Source of the DNA: Bacteroidota bacterium | GTDB lineage: Bacteria > Bacteroidota > Bacteroidia > Cytophagales > Cyclobacteriaceae | Direction of reading: 5' to 3' | Assembly: GCA_023428695.1 (NCBI GenBank) | Contig: JAEYWY010000026.1 | Coordinates: 124,001-188,000 of the forward strand | DNA length: 64,000 nt | Shown: piece after piece, positions 8,097-15,997 of the stretch | How the letters are laid out: each line of letters starts with the position of its first letter | Position numbering within the stretch: position 1 is the first letter of the stretch | Notes under the pieces: generated by a model | Database searches by the model: none | What the model was told of the DNA's origin: nothing | The model's input: only the letters and a program-made list of their open reading frames with translations | Translations under genes and position numbers: made by a program

Positions 8097-9320
8097 TTAG
8101 TAGTTCGATCCGGCACGAATCATCGCGCAACGGAAGCCGACTGTTGCAGTAGCAGAATCCTCATCGAGGAAGCGTCTTGTTCCGGGAGACATCCAGTAGG
8201 CAACATCTTTCCATGAGCCGCCTTTGTAAACGCGTGTTCTGTCGGAAATAAGTGAAGTAAATGTAGCCGGGTTCTTTTGTTCGTTGTTATATCCCACGCT
8301 CGGATCGAGGAATCCGTCGCGACGAATCGGGTTCAGATCGTCAAAATCCTGATACGAAGTCGGGCGGTAGATATCCTGTACCCACTCGCTGACGTTTCCG
8401 GCCATGTTATAAAGGCCATAGTCATTCGGAGGGAATTCATAGATATATGAAGTGATCAACGCGCCGTCATTCAGGCGGCCTGCGATACCAGCATAGTCAC
8501 CACGACCGCGTTTGAAGTTTGCAAGCATGAAGCCCATTTGTTTTCCATACGGGTTACGAACTGCGTGACCATCCCAGGGATAAATTCTCTGGTGAGTCTG
8601 CATTTCTTCAAGCCACTGGGTACCGATCAATGCCTGGGCAGCGTATTCCCATTCAGCTTCAGTAGGAAGGCGGTAAGCAGGAACAACAATTCCACTTTCA
8701 AGCGGAATGCGACCGTCGCTTTCTGCATATTCTTCGCCGGCGTTTTCAGCAAGTTTAATGTTTACTGCGCGCGTTCTCCATACAGCATACTTAGATGCCT
8801 GAGACCAGCTAACACCTACAACCGGGAAATAACGGAAACCCGGGTAACGGAGGTAGTGTTCAACATAAGGATCATTGAATGCCAGCTTACCTACCCACAC
8901 CAGTGTATCGGGAAGAGCGGCCTGGTAAGCGTCCTGTGACGAATCTTTAGCCAGGTAGTGGAGGTATTCAAGCCAGTGAATATTCGCGATCTCGGTTTCG
9001 TCCATATAGAATGAGGCAACCGACACGGTACGTTCGATGTTATCACGATAGGACATTACATCCTCTTCGTAAGACCCCATCACAGCGCGGCCACCTTCAA
9101 TAAACACCATATTGGGTGCTTCTGGCTGGCCTTCGTAAGGCTTCACCATAAATCCGCCCTGGTCTTCATCATTGAAGGCCAATCCGGTAGCCGTACTTAC
9201 TTGCCCTGGGTTAGACGCGGTAGGTTTACCTCCTCTGCCGCCAAAAAGTGAACAGGCGGACAGGGCAACTGATCCACCTACAACGTACAAGAGAACCCTA
9301 AAAGAATACCTCATTTTCAT
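8097..9320 (-). CDS. gldJ: GldJ-like gliding motility / type IX secretion lipoprotein (formylglycine-generating-enzyme fold)
   Basis: A 407-residue lipoprotein: the signal peptide ends in L-S-A-C with the lipid-bearing cysteine at about C23, followed by a Gly/Ser/Thr linker and a SUMF1/FGE-sulfatase domain from about residue 65 to the end. GldJ is needed in Flavobacterium for gliding and for stability of the type IX secretion machinery, and resembles GldK. The stretch around residues 105-180 (M-D-E-T-E-I-A-N, A-L-P-D-T-L-V-W, P-V-V-G-V-S-W) fits GldJ better than GldK as I remember them, and the gene stands alone rather than beside gldLMN. Start choice is between M1 (9320) and M3 (9314). GldK is the alternative assignment. 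Confidence 0.82.
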   Translation of the reverse strand: MKMRYSFRVLLYVVGGSVALSACSLFGGRGGKPTASNPGQVSTATGLAFNDEDQGGFMVKPYEGQPEAPNMVFIEGGRAVMGSYEEDVMSYRDNIERTVSVASFYMDETEIANIHWLEYLHYLAKDSSQDAYQAALPDTLVWVGKLAFNDPYVEHYLRYPGFRYFPVVGVSWSQASKYAVWRTRAVNIKLAENAGEEYAESDGRIPLESGIVVPAYRLPTEAEWEYAAQALIGTQWLEEMQTHQRIYPWDGHAVRNPYGKQMGFMLANFKRGRGDYAGIAGRLNDGALITSYIYEFPPNDYGLYNMAGNVSEWVQDIYRPTSYQDFDDLNPIRRDGFLDPSVGYNNEQKNPATFTSLISDRTRVYKGGSWKDVAYWMSPGTRRFLDEDSATATVGFRCAMIRAGSNY

Positions 9321-9597
9321 TTTTGATTTTAAACCAAATGCTAATTAAAAATATAATCCCATGTTTTCCAAGAAGTCGCAAGGTTATTGGTCAATCTCAA
9401 CTAAAAGCAAAACCGGCCTCAATCAGTCTCAAATCAGGTTTCACTAGAACGTCGGAAGTGTTCTGCTATTGTTTCGGGAAACGCTAATCCATTTTTGGGA
9501 AAGCTGGCACGGCCGAATCCTGCGTTAAGTGGCAAATTTCAACGTTCAATTGACTGGCACAGTATTTCGAAGAGTCTGGGCCTATAACAGACCCAGT
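9321..9597. other. Longest gene-free stretch, upstream of gldJ and of a small plus-strand gene
   Basis: This 277-base region between two divergent genes should hold both promoters. It is AT-rich next to gldJ. I see no exact TAnnTTTG element, strong hairpin or RNA gene in it; CAAATGCTA (about 9356) is one base too long to be a minus-strand match. A GTG at 9529 is in frame with the small gene but is not the preferred start. Confidence 0.4.
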
Positions 9598-9861
9598 ATG
9601 TTTACAATTGAAGAATTCCGCCAGATGAATTTCGAAAAGAAGTGTGACGTCATCACCTTCTATGGAAATTACCTGCTTCAGCGCTCCCTGGCTGACTGTA
9701 AGGTTTTCCTCTATTATGCGGAAGGATTTTACATCGAAGTTTTCTATTCTCCGAAATATCAGAAGGTTTTAATGATCAATGCGTTCGAGGACGCTACCGG
9801 TCTCGAACCTTATCTGGACAAGATTTCGCTTGAAAGCCTCGCAGTTGGTCCCGCCATTTGA
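9598..9861 (+). CDS. Small conserved hypothetical protein
   Basis: With the ATG at 9598 this is an 87-residue soluble protein beginning M-F-T-I-E-E-F-R. It has no signal peptide or membrane segment, and alternates charged and aromatic residues (F-Y-G-N-Y-L-L, Y-I-E-V-F-Y). The frame can be extended to a GTG at 9529, but the N-terminal addition looks like translated intergenic sequence. Its last 52 bases overlap the 3' end of mfd on the other strand. The look of the sequence matches small conserved proteins of Bacteroidota that I recall without a name; no function is known. Confidence 0.65.
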   Translation: MFTIEEFRQMNFEKKCDVITFYGNYLLQRSLADCKVFLYYAEGFYIEVFYSPKYQKVLMINAFEDATGLEPYLDKISLESLAVGPAI

Positions 9862-12800
9862 CGGAGGAAATCGATCGCTTCGTCGACGGTTTGAATCGCA
9901 TCAATGAGAAGCATAGCCTTTCCCGCTGAATCTTTCATTTTACACCGCTTCGGATGCTTCTGCACGAAGCTGATAATCTGACCAAACACGTCGGAGGAAA
10001 AATATTTGTCATTATTGCTTACGAAGTAGGCACGCATCTTTTCTGACTTCAGCGTCAGTTTCTCAAATCCAAGTTTTTCACCAAGCCACCGAAGTCTTAC
10101 TGAGTTTATCAGCTCGAGTACGGAAGGAGGAATCGGACCAAAACGGTCTTTCACCTCTCCTGAAAAACCTTCGAGTTGCTGTTCGTCCTTAATATTATCA
10201 AGTCTTGAATAAAGCTGTAGTCTCTCCGTTGTACTTGACACGTACGTCTCCGGGATTAGAATCTCCAGGTCTGTTTCAATAACACAATCCTGAACGACGA
10301 CTTTCGCTTTTCGCGCAAGCTCTTCAGCAAAAAGGTCTTTGAAATCAGTTTCTTTAAGTTCCTGAATCGCGTCGTCAAGGATTTTGTGGTACGTATCGAA
10401 ACCAAGATCCGTGATAAATCCGGTTTGCTCCGCTCCCAGGAGATTGCCCGCCCCGCGGATGTCAAGGTCCCGCATCGCCACCTTGAAACCGTCTCCAAGT
10501 TCCGAGAACTCCTCAAGGGCAGCGAGGCGTTTGCGCGAGTCGGCTGTCAATACGGAAGCCGGAGGCGTAAGCAGATAGCAGAATGCTTTCTTGTTTGATC
10601 TTCCAACACGGCCACGCATCTGATGCAAATCAGACAATCCAAACATGTGAGCCTGGTTGATGATGATTGTATTCGCATTGGGAATATCAAGGCCGGACTC
10701 AATGATGTTAGTCGACACAAGCACGTCGTACTCACCATCGATAAAACGAACCATGACCTTTTCAAGTTGATTCCCGTCCATCTGGCCGTGAGCAATCCCA
10801 ATCTTTGCGTCGGGTACGAGTCTGTAAATCGTGTTGGCAACCTGTTCGATGTCGCTCACCCTGTTGTGAACGAAGAACACCTGGCCACCACGCCGAATCT
10901 CGTTGCTCACCGCGTCGCGAACGATCGCTTCATTGAATGTGTGCAGTTCCGTTGTAACAGGTTGGCGGTTTGGCGGCGGAGTCGCGATGACAGAAAGGTC
11001 GCGAGCCCCCATGAGGGAAAAATGCAACGTGCGGGGTATGGGCGTTGCTGTCAGGGTAAGCACATCAACGTTAACCTTAAGTTCTTTCAGGCGATCCTTA
11101 ACCTTAACACCAAATTTCTGTTCCTCGTCGACGATCAAAAGCCCGAGATCCTTAAAGGTAACATCCTTGCTGACGATCCGGTGTGTCCCGACAAGTATAT
11201 CAACCTTTCCTTCCTGAACCTGCTTCAGAATTTCCTTGATGTCTTTGTCACTCTTGAAGCGCGACACATACTCGACACGAATGGGGAAACCTGAAAGACG
11301 CTCACTGAATGTGCGGTAATGCTGCATCGCAAGGATGGTGGTTGGAACCAGGACCGCAACCTGCTTACCTTCAGTGGCGGCTTTGAACGCAGCCCGGATT
11401 GCGACTTCGGTTTTGCCGAAACCAACATCACCACAAACAAGGCGATCCATCGGGTGAGCCAATTGCATGTCGTGTTTTACGTCTTCAGTAGCCCGCGCCT
11501 GGTCAGGCGTGTCCTCGTACATAAATGATGACTCGAGCTCTGCCTGCATGTATCCGTCTTCGGCGTACGCGAAACCCGGGGCAGTCTTGCGTTTCGCATA
11601 GAGTTCAATCAGCTCTTTCGCGATATCCTTTACGCGTTTCTTAACCTTCGACTTCTTGTTTTCCCATTCCTGAGAACCCAGCTTGCTGACAACCGGAGGT
11701 GTTCCCTCTTTGCCTGTGTACTTCGAAATCTTGTGAAGGGCATGAATGCTCACATACAACAAGTCATCATCGCGAAAGACAAGGCGGATAGCTTCCTGCT
11801 CGTGTCCGTTCACTTCGCGTTTTTCGAGACCGGCGAATTTTCCGATCCCATAGTCGATGTGCGTGACAAAGTCCCCGGGCTGAAGCGTCTGAAGTTCGCG
11901 AAGCGTGAGTGCCTTTGATTTTGAGAACTTTTCCTTTGCCCGGTACCGATGATATCGTTCAAAGATCTGATGATCGGTATAACAGGCTACCTTCATCTGG
12001 TGGTCGATGAAGCCGGCGCGTAACGCAAAGTCCAGCGGCTGAAACTGAATAGTCACGTCGACCTCTTCGAAGATTCCTTTGAGCCGTTCGAGCTGGCGGG
12101 GCATGTCGGCGGCGATGAAGTTGTTGTATCCCTGTGTCTGATGCTCGTGCAGGTCTGTAGTCAGCAGGTCAAAATTCTTGTTGAATGAAGGTTGCGCTGA
12201 TGACTCAAACGCGAAGGAAACGGACGCAGAAAGAATGCTTCGACTTCCAAACTCGATACGCACAAACCTGTTGCATGCCGTTTCAAATTCGTCTTGCGTG
12301 AGAGATAATTTCTCTGGCGGCATCATAACACCAGAGCTACCCTTTTTCTCAAGATGTCTGAAGCGGGATGCGATTTTGTCAAAGCTCTTACTGATGATAT
12401 CGCCGCTGAGCTGATAATCGCTGAACCAGATTCGCGTTGTTGGTGCGATGAAATCAAGAAACGATTGACGCTCCTCCTGGATCAATTTTGTCTGGACGTC
12501 GGGTATGATGCTTGCAAGCTCCAGCGTTTCTACCGACAACTGAGACCCGGGTTCAAACGTGCGGATGCTGTCAACCACATCTCCGAATAATTCTACGCGG
12601 TATGGGTATTCATTTGCAAATGAAAAGATGTCGATGATTCCCCCGCGCACAGCGAACTGTCCGGCCTCGTAGACGAAGTCGGTCTTTTCAAAATCGTAGT
12701 CATGGAGGAATTCTTCAAGAAACCGGACATCGAGACTTTCATTGAGCCGGACCGTGAACGTATTGGAAGCAAGTGAGCGTTTTGTAATTACACGTTCGCT

Positions 12801-13184
12801 GAGTGCTTCGGGATACGTGACGATAACCACGGGTTTCTTTTTGTTTGAAAGGAGATTGAGGACCTCTGCCCGCATTAGTATGTTCGCGTTCTCTGTCTCT
12901 TCGAACTCGTACGGGCGTTTATATGACATTGGGAAGAGGAACACTTCCCGCTCAAGGAGATTTTGGAGATCGTTCTGCAAATACGCGGCGTCTTCGCGAT
13001 CTTCGGCGACAACCAGAAAGTCTTCCTTCTGGATCGAAAAGATCGACGCAATCACTACCGCATCGAGACTACCTGACAAATTCCGGATTCTTACAACGGT
13101 AGGTTCAGGCGCATTGATTGCTGCGGCCACGGTCTTTATGAAACCATCCGCACTGTAAATCTTAGTAAAATCGCTCGCCCTCAA
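9810..13184 (-). CDS. mfd: Transcription-repair coupling factor Mfd
   Basis: Mfd displaces RNA polymerase stalled at DNA lesions and recruits UvrA. All domains expected in its 1124 residues are present in order: the UvrB-like region, the CarD-type RNA polymerase interaction domain (around residues 430-500, with G-D-F-V-T-H-I-D-Y-G-I-G-K-F), helicase motif I G-D-V-G-F-G-K-T-E near 585, motif II D-E-E-Q near 684, the translocation motif region, and the C-terminal TRCF domain. The gene stands alone with its own predicted promoter. Its 3' end overlaps the convergent small gene by 52 bases. Confidence 0.97.
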   Translation of the reverse strand: MRASDFTKIYSADGFIKTVAAAINAPEPTVVRIRNLSGSLDAVVIASIFSIQKEDFLVVAEDREDAAYLQNDLQNLLEREVFLFPMSYKRPYEFEETENANILMRAEVLNLLSNKKKPVVIVTYPEALSERVITKRSLASNTFTVRLNESLDVRFLEEFLHDYDFEKTDFVYEAGQFAVRGGIIDIFSFANEYPYRVELFGDVVDSIRTFEPGSQLSVETLELASIIPDVQTKLIQEERQSFLDFIAPTTRIWFSDYQLSGDIISKSFDKIASRFRHLEKKGSSGVMMPPEKLSLTQDEFETACNRFVRIEFGSRSILSASVSFAFESSAQPSFNKNFDLLTTDLHEHQTQGYNNFIAADMPRQLERLKGIFEEVDVTIQFQPLDFALRAGFIDHQMKVACYTDHQIFERYHRYRAKEKFSKSKALTLRELQTLQPGDFVTHIDYGIGKFAGLEKREVNGHEQEAIRLVFRDDDLLYVSIHALHKISKYTGKEGTPPVVSKLGSQEWENKKSKVKKRVKDIAKELIELYAKRKTAPGFAYAEDGYMQAELESSFMYEDTPDQARATEDVKHDMQLAHPMDRLVCGDVGFGKTEVAIRAAFKAATEGKQVAVLVPTTILAMQHYRTFSERLSGFPIRVEYVSRFKSDKDIKEILKQVQEGKVDILVGTHRIVSKDVTFKDLGLLIVDEEQKFGVKVKDRLKELKVNVDVLTLTATPIPRTLHFSLMGARDLSVIATPPPNRQPVTTELHTFNEAIVRDAVSNEIRRGGQVFFVHNRVSDIEQVANTIYRLVPDAKIGIAHGQMDGNQLEKVMVRFIDGEYDVLVSTNIIESGLDIPNANTIIINQAHMFGLSDLHQMRGRVGRSNKKAFCYLLTPPASVLTADSRKRLAALEEFSELGDGFKVAMRDLDIRGAGNLLGAEQTGFITDLGFDTYHKILDDAIQELKETDFKDLFAEELARKAKVVVQDCVIETDLEILIPETYVSSTTERLQLYSRLDNIKDEQQLEGFSGEVKDRFGPIPPSVLELINSVRLRWLGEKLGFEKLTLKSEKMRAYFVSNNDKYFSSDVFGQIISFVQKHPKRCKMKDSAGKAMLLIDAIQTVDEAIDFLRQMAGPTARLSSEILSR

Positions 13185-13210
13185 AATGCGCTCTTTCTGA
13201 ATAAGGGATG

Positions 13211-13243
13211 CAAATATAATTGGACTTGAGAAGCCAAAACAAA
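13211..13243 (-). promoter_or_regulatory. Predicted mfd promoter (TTTG / TATATTTG)
   Basis: On the minus strand TATATTTG (13218-13211) matches the Bacteroidota -7 element TAnnTTTG exactly. TTTG copies lie 16 and 21 bases upstream of it (13238-13235 and 13243-13240), bracketing the usual -33 spacing. It would start transcription about 20 bases before the mfd ATG. Confidence 0.5.
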
Positions 13244-13278
13244 CTTGTTATGTTCACATTTTTATTAATTTTCCTGCC

Positions 13279-13476
13279 ATGCGCAATGCGTTGTCAGCGC
13301 TGCTCGCGTTTGCCGGTCTTAATGCCGTCCTTTTGATAGCCGGCCTTTTCAAACCCTGGCTGCTTTTGTGGTGGAGGCCGGTTCAGACAAGAAGGGCCGT
13401 GATCCGCTTGTATGGAACGTGTGTGCTGATCTCGCTGCTTATGTACTTAGTGCTTAACACAATCAAATTAAGATGA
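13279..13476 (+). CDS. Small two-helix membrane protein
   Basis: A 65-residue protein with two hydrophobic segments (about 5-31 and 46-60) joined by an Arg-rich loop (R-P-V-Q-T-R-R-A-V-I-R). Its stop overlaps the start of the thioredoxin-like lipoprotein gene by four bases (ATGA), so the pair is translationally coupled. I do not recognise a named family. Coupling to the redox protein suggests a membrane-associated role, but that is inference. Confidence 0.7.
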   Translation: MRNALSALLAFAGLNAVLLIAGLFKPWLLLWWRPVQTRRAVIRLYGTCVLISLLMYLVLNTIKLR

Positions 13477-13982
13477 AGACGGTTTTCGCAATTGTAGTGC
13501 TTGCTTTTCTTACGTGCTGTTCCGGAAAATCCGGTGTAAAAACAGATCCCGAAACCACCAAAGAGGCGAAGCAAGCTGAGGCGCCGAAAAAAAATGCTCC
13601 AAACTTCAGGCTGAAACTTGAGAACGGCGAAAACACGACCCTGGACAAGCTGCCTGGCAAGATCGCGCTCGTTTTATTTCAACCTGACTGCGACCATTGT
13701 CAACGGGAAGCGGAGGATATAAAGAACAATATCGATGGTTTCCGTGCATTTCAGCTTTATTTCGTTTCTTCCGCGCCGATCGATGAAGTGATTGCCTTTG
13801 CGCGTAAGTATGAGTTATACGGCAGGCCGAACGTGAAACTTGGAACCACCACGGTAACCGATATCATTAATAGCTTTGGGCCGATCGACGCACCCTCAAT
13901 CTGTCTGTATGGAGACGATGGAAATCTCATTCAATCGTTCAATGGTGAAGTAGCTGTCGAAGTTGTTCTTAAATACATCTGA
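13473..13982 (+). CDS. Thioredoxin-fold (TlpA/redoxin-like) lipoprotein
   Basis: A 169-residue protein with a lipoprotein signal ending L-T-C-C (lipid site probably C16), a Lys/Glu/Ala-rich linker, and a thioredoxin fold. The active-site motif C-D-H-C is at residues 73-76 within P-D-C-D-H-C-Q, so the protein should act in thiol-disulfide exchange in the periplasm or at the outer membrane. A later proline-containing segment (A-P-S-I-C-L-Y) fits the cis-proline loop. Its stop TGA abuts the stop of the convergent methyltransferase with no base between. Confidence 0.82.
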   Translation: MKTVFAIVVLAFLTCCSGKSGVKTDPETTKEAKQAEAPKKNAPNFRLKLENGENTTLDKLPGKIALVLFQPDCDHCQREAEDIKNNIDGFRAFQLYFVSSAPIDEVIAFARKYELYGRPNVKLGTTTVTDIINSFGPIDAPSICLYGDDGNLIQSFNGEVAVEVVLKYI

Positions 13983-15203
13983 TCAAACTCGTTCCGCGAG
14001 AATAAGCAAAGGCGTCCTGAGGGCCGTCGTTCCTATGATGTAGTATTGACCACCATCGTTGATCTTTATTTTCTTTTTCAATGCATCTGGTGACAACGGG
14101 TAGTTTCTTACTATGACGTTGGCCTTTCTTTCCGGAAGCATACGCGCTACGGAGGCGGCGTCACTTTTTAGACGACTTCTGACGGCAAATCGCCGGCCGG
14201 GAAAACCGGTAATAAGTTCGTTGGATGTATAGAGATGCGTGTTTGGATCCAGTTTGGCGAGGCCGAAACGTGTCGCGACCAATTTAAACGCTCCCGATTT
14301 CAGGATTGATGGATTGGGTTCATACAGAAATCCGCCCACATCGCCGAAATTGGCCTGCGCATGCTTTTCTTCCGGAGCCGTAAACTCAAAAACTTCCCGG
14401 CCCCAGGCGGTGACGTGAATCGTTGTGATTATCGGCTCGCCCCGTGATGAATCATTGCATATGAAAAGCAACTCCCTGCATTCCTGTTGCACTGAGACGA
14501 CAACGACGTGGCTCACGACATCGAGCTCAGCAATAGAGTTGCTGATGTCGAGCATTGGTGACGCTTTGATCATTAACACCGGTGCGCGATTGAAAATCGT
14601 GGGCTGCAGACCGAGGACATTTGGCTCGCAATCACGCAGCGAAACAACTCGGCGGGTGTTCACCCTGCGTGACGGATCGATGTAGATTGCAGACAGCCTT
14701 TGCGCAGACGCAGCGAGGAAAGTCTCGGCGGTCGTGACGTGGTGCCGGATGTTCGTGGCCCCGAGGGTGCGATGGTTGTGCGCGGCAATGGACGCGAGTA
14801 CTTGATTTGGTTCGATGTATTCTACGGCATTGAAGTACTTGCTGAAGTGGTAAGTGTCAACGCCAAATCCTCCGGTGACATCTGCGATGACCCCAGGAGT
14901 CACAAACCGCGAAAGAAGCTCAGCCTTCAGGGCAGCCGTTGCTGAAGAAGAACTCTGTTCGAGGTTTAAACCCGGTGGATAGATTATTGAATGGTTTCCG
15001 CAGAGGTCGGGGAATTTTTCTTTCGCCGCGGCACGCCCCTTAAGTTGATCGGCAAGAACAGAGGGAGGAACGCCGTCCACATCCCTCCCCTGCAGCAGGA
15101 TCTGATGTGTGTCGCGATCGGAATGCGAATCAAGAAACTCCTGGACAGAAGGCTTTAGAATCTGCCGATATGTTTCAAATTGCACTCCAAATTCCGATTT
15201 CAT
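13983..15203 (-). CDS. Class I SAM-dependent RNA methyltransferase-like protein with THUMP-like domain
   Basis: A 406-residue protein with the SAM-binding motif I V-I-A-D-V-T-G-G-F-G-V-D at residues 105-116 and a catalytic-type D-P-S-R-R at 176-180. The C-terminal part (about 310-406, ending K-K-I-K-I-N-D-G-G-Q-Y-Y-I-I-G-T-T) resembles the THUMP-like domain found in Bacteroidota proteins of this type. RNA or another nucleic acid is the likely substrate; which one is not known. The gene lies 29 bases after the LABN membrane protein gene on the same strand. Its end directly abuts the convergent redox lipoprotein gene. Confidence 0.8.
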   Translation of the reverse strand: MKSEFGVQFETYRQILKPSVQEFLDSHSDRDTHQILLQGRDVDGVPPSVLADQLKGRAAAKEKFPDLCGNHSIIYPPGLNLEQSSSSATAALKAELLSRFVTPGVIADVTGGFGVDTYHFSKYFNAVEYIEPNQVLASIAAHNHRTLGATNIRHHVTTAETFLAASAQRLSAIYIDPSRRVNTRRVVSLRDCEPNVLGLQPTIFNRAPVLMIKASPMLDISNSIAELDVVSHVVVVSVQQECRELLFICNDSSRGEPIITTIHVTAWGREVFEFTAPEEKHAQANFGDVGGFLYEPNPSILKSGAFKLVATRFGLAKLDPNTHLYTSNELITGFPGRRFAVRSRLKSDAASVARMLPERKANVIVRNYPLSPDALKKKIKINDGGQYYIIGTTALRTPLLILAERV

Positions 15204-15232
15204 GTCGCTTTAGCAATTTCGATTGTGCACGA

Positions 15233-15874
15233 TTACACAGCAGCTTCAATTTCTTTCCTGGAAATCCAAAGATTTCGGATATAGACAATAATTCCGAGGC
15301 TTTGCGAAACGAGTAGCACGGGCTCGACTTCAAGAACCGGATGAAAAAGAGAATAGAGTATTACGAGCACCGAGGCCCACACACTGATGTGCCAGAAGCC
15401 AACGGGGAGGATAGACGACCGACTTTTTTCCGAGTAGTACCATTGATACACGAATCGCAGATTAAGAGCGAGCTGACCTATGGTGCCGACAATGATCATC
15501 GGGTGCCACAGGACCACCTCTATGTTATACGCAGAAGGTTTAATAAATGCGAGAGACGATACGGCCACAACAGGCAAGATGAGGAAACTGACCCGTATAA
15601 ATAGCGGGAATCGTTGCCACGCTTCCTTCAATTGAAGATTTCGGACATAAATAAAGTAGCTGAGGAACTGGCCGGATATAATCACCCAGTCATAGCGAAC
15701 TATTCCATAGATGAGGAACAGGAATGAGCCCGCAAGGCTCAGTTGCCAATAGACAACCGGACTTACAACGCGGCGATGTTTCTCCGAAAGAAACAATTGG
15801 ACGATAAGCCTTGCCCCGAAGAGGGACTGACCCAAAAATCCCAAAGCAATAATAGCGACGGTGTTTTCCATCAA
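15233..15874 (-). CDS. Stand-alone tandem LABN-domain membrane protein (lipid-A-disaccharide synthase N-terminal domain type)
   Basis: A 213-residue integral membrane protein made of two copies of one unit. Residues 12-32 (G-F-L-G-Q ... S-E-K) and 130-150 (G-T-I-G-Q ... S-E-K) align, as do the unit ends at 75-80 and 196-201 (I-Y-V-R-N-L / V-Y-I-R-N-L). Both are the LABN domain, found fused to LpxB in some bacteria or alone, with a transporter-like two-fold layout. No LpxB is adjacent. A role in lipid-linked sugar or lipid A metabolism is only inferred from the domain name. The gene has a predicted promoter at 15951-15979. Confidence 0.8.
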   Translation of the reverse strand: MMENTVAIIALGFLGQSLFGARLIVQLFLSEKHRRVVSPVVYWQLSLAGSFLFLIYGIVRYDWVIISGQFLSYFIYVRNLQLKEAWQRFPLFIRVSFLILPVVAVSSLAFIKPSAYNIEVVLWHPMIIVGTIGQLALNLRFVYQWYYSEKSRSSILPVGFWHISVWASVLVILYSLFHPVLEVEPVLLVSQSLGIIVYIRNLWISRKEIEAAV

Positions 15875-15950
15875 ATGATCAAGTCGAATTGCCTTCAGGT
15901 TATCAACAAGGAATAAATTGACACTTTGGTTCCGGCAGATCGCAAAAAAC

Positions 15951-15979
15951 CAAAGGTAATACTAGATTGTGACTGCAAA
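15951..15979 (-). promoter_or_regulatory. Predicted promoter for the LABN gene (TTTG-N17-TACCTTTG)
   Basis: On the minus strand TTTG (15979-15976) is followed after 17 bases by TACCTTTG (15958-15951), an exact TAnnTTTG. It lies just upstream of the preferred start of the divergent flavoprotein gene, so the two regulatory regions interlock. Confidence 0.5.
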
Positions 15980-15997
15980 CTTACTTTTTGCACGATA

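Noticed and set aside
10623..11294. 223-residue plus-strand frame inside mfd
   Set aside because: Antisense to the conserved helicase core of Mfd; its open state follows from the codon use of mfd.
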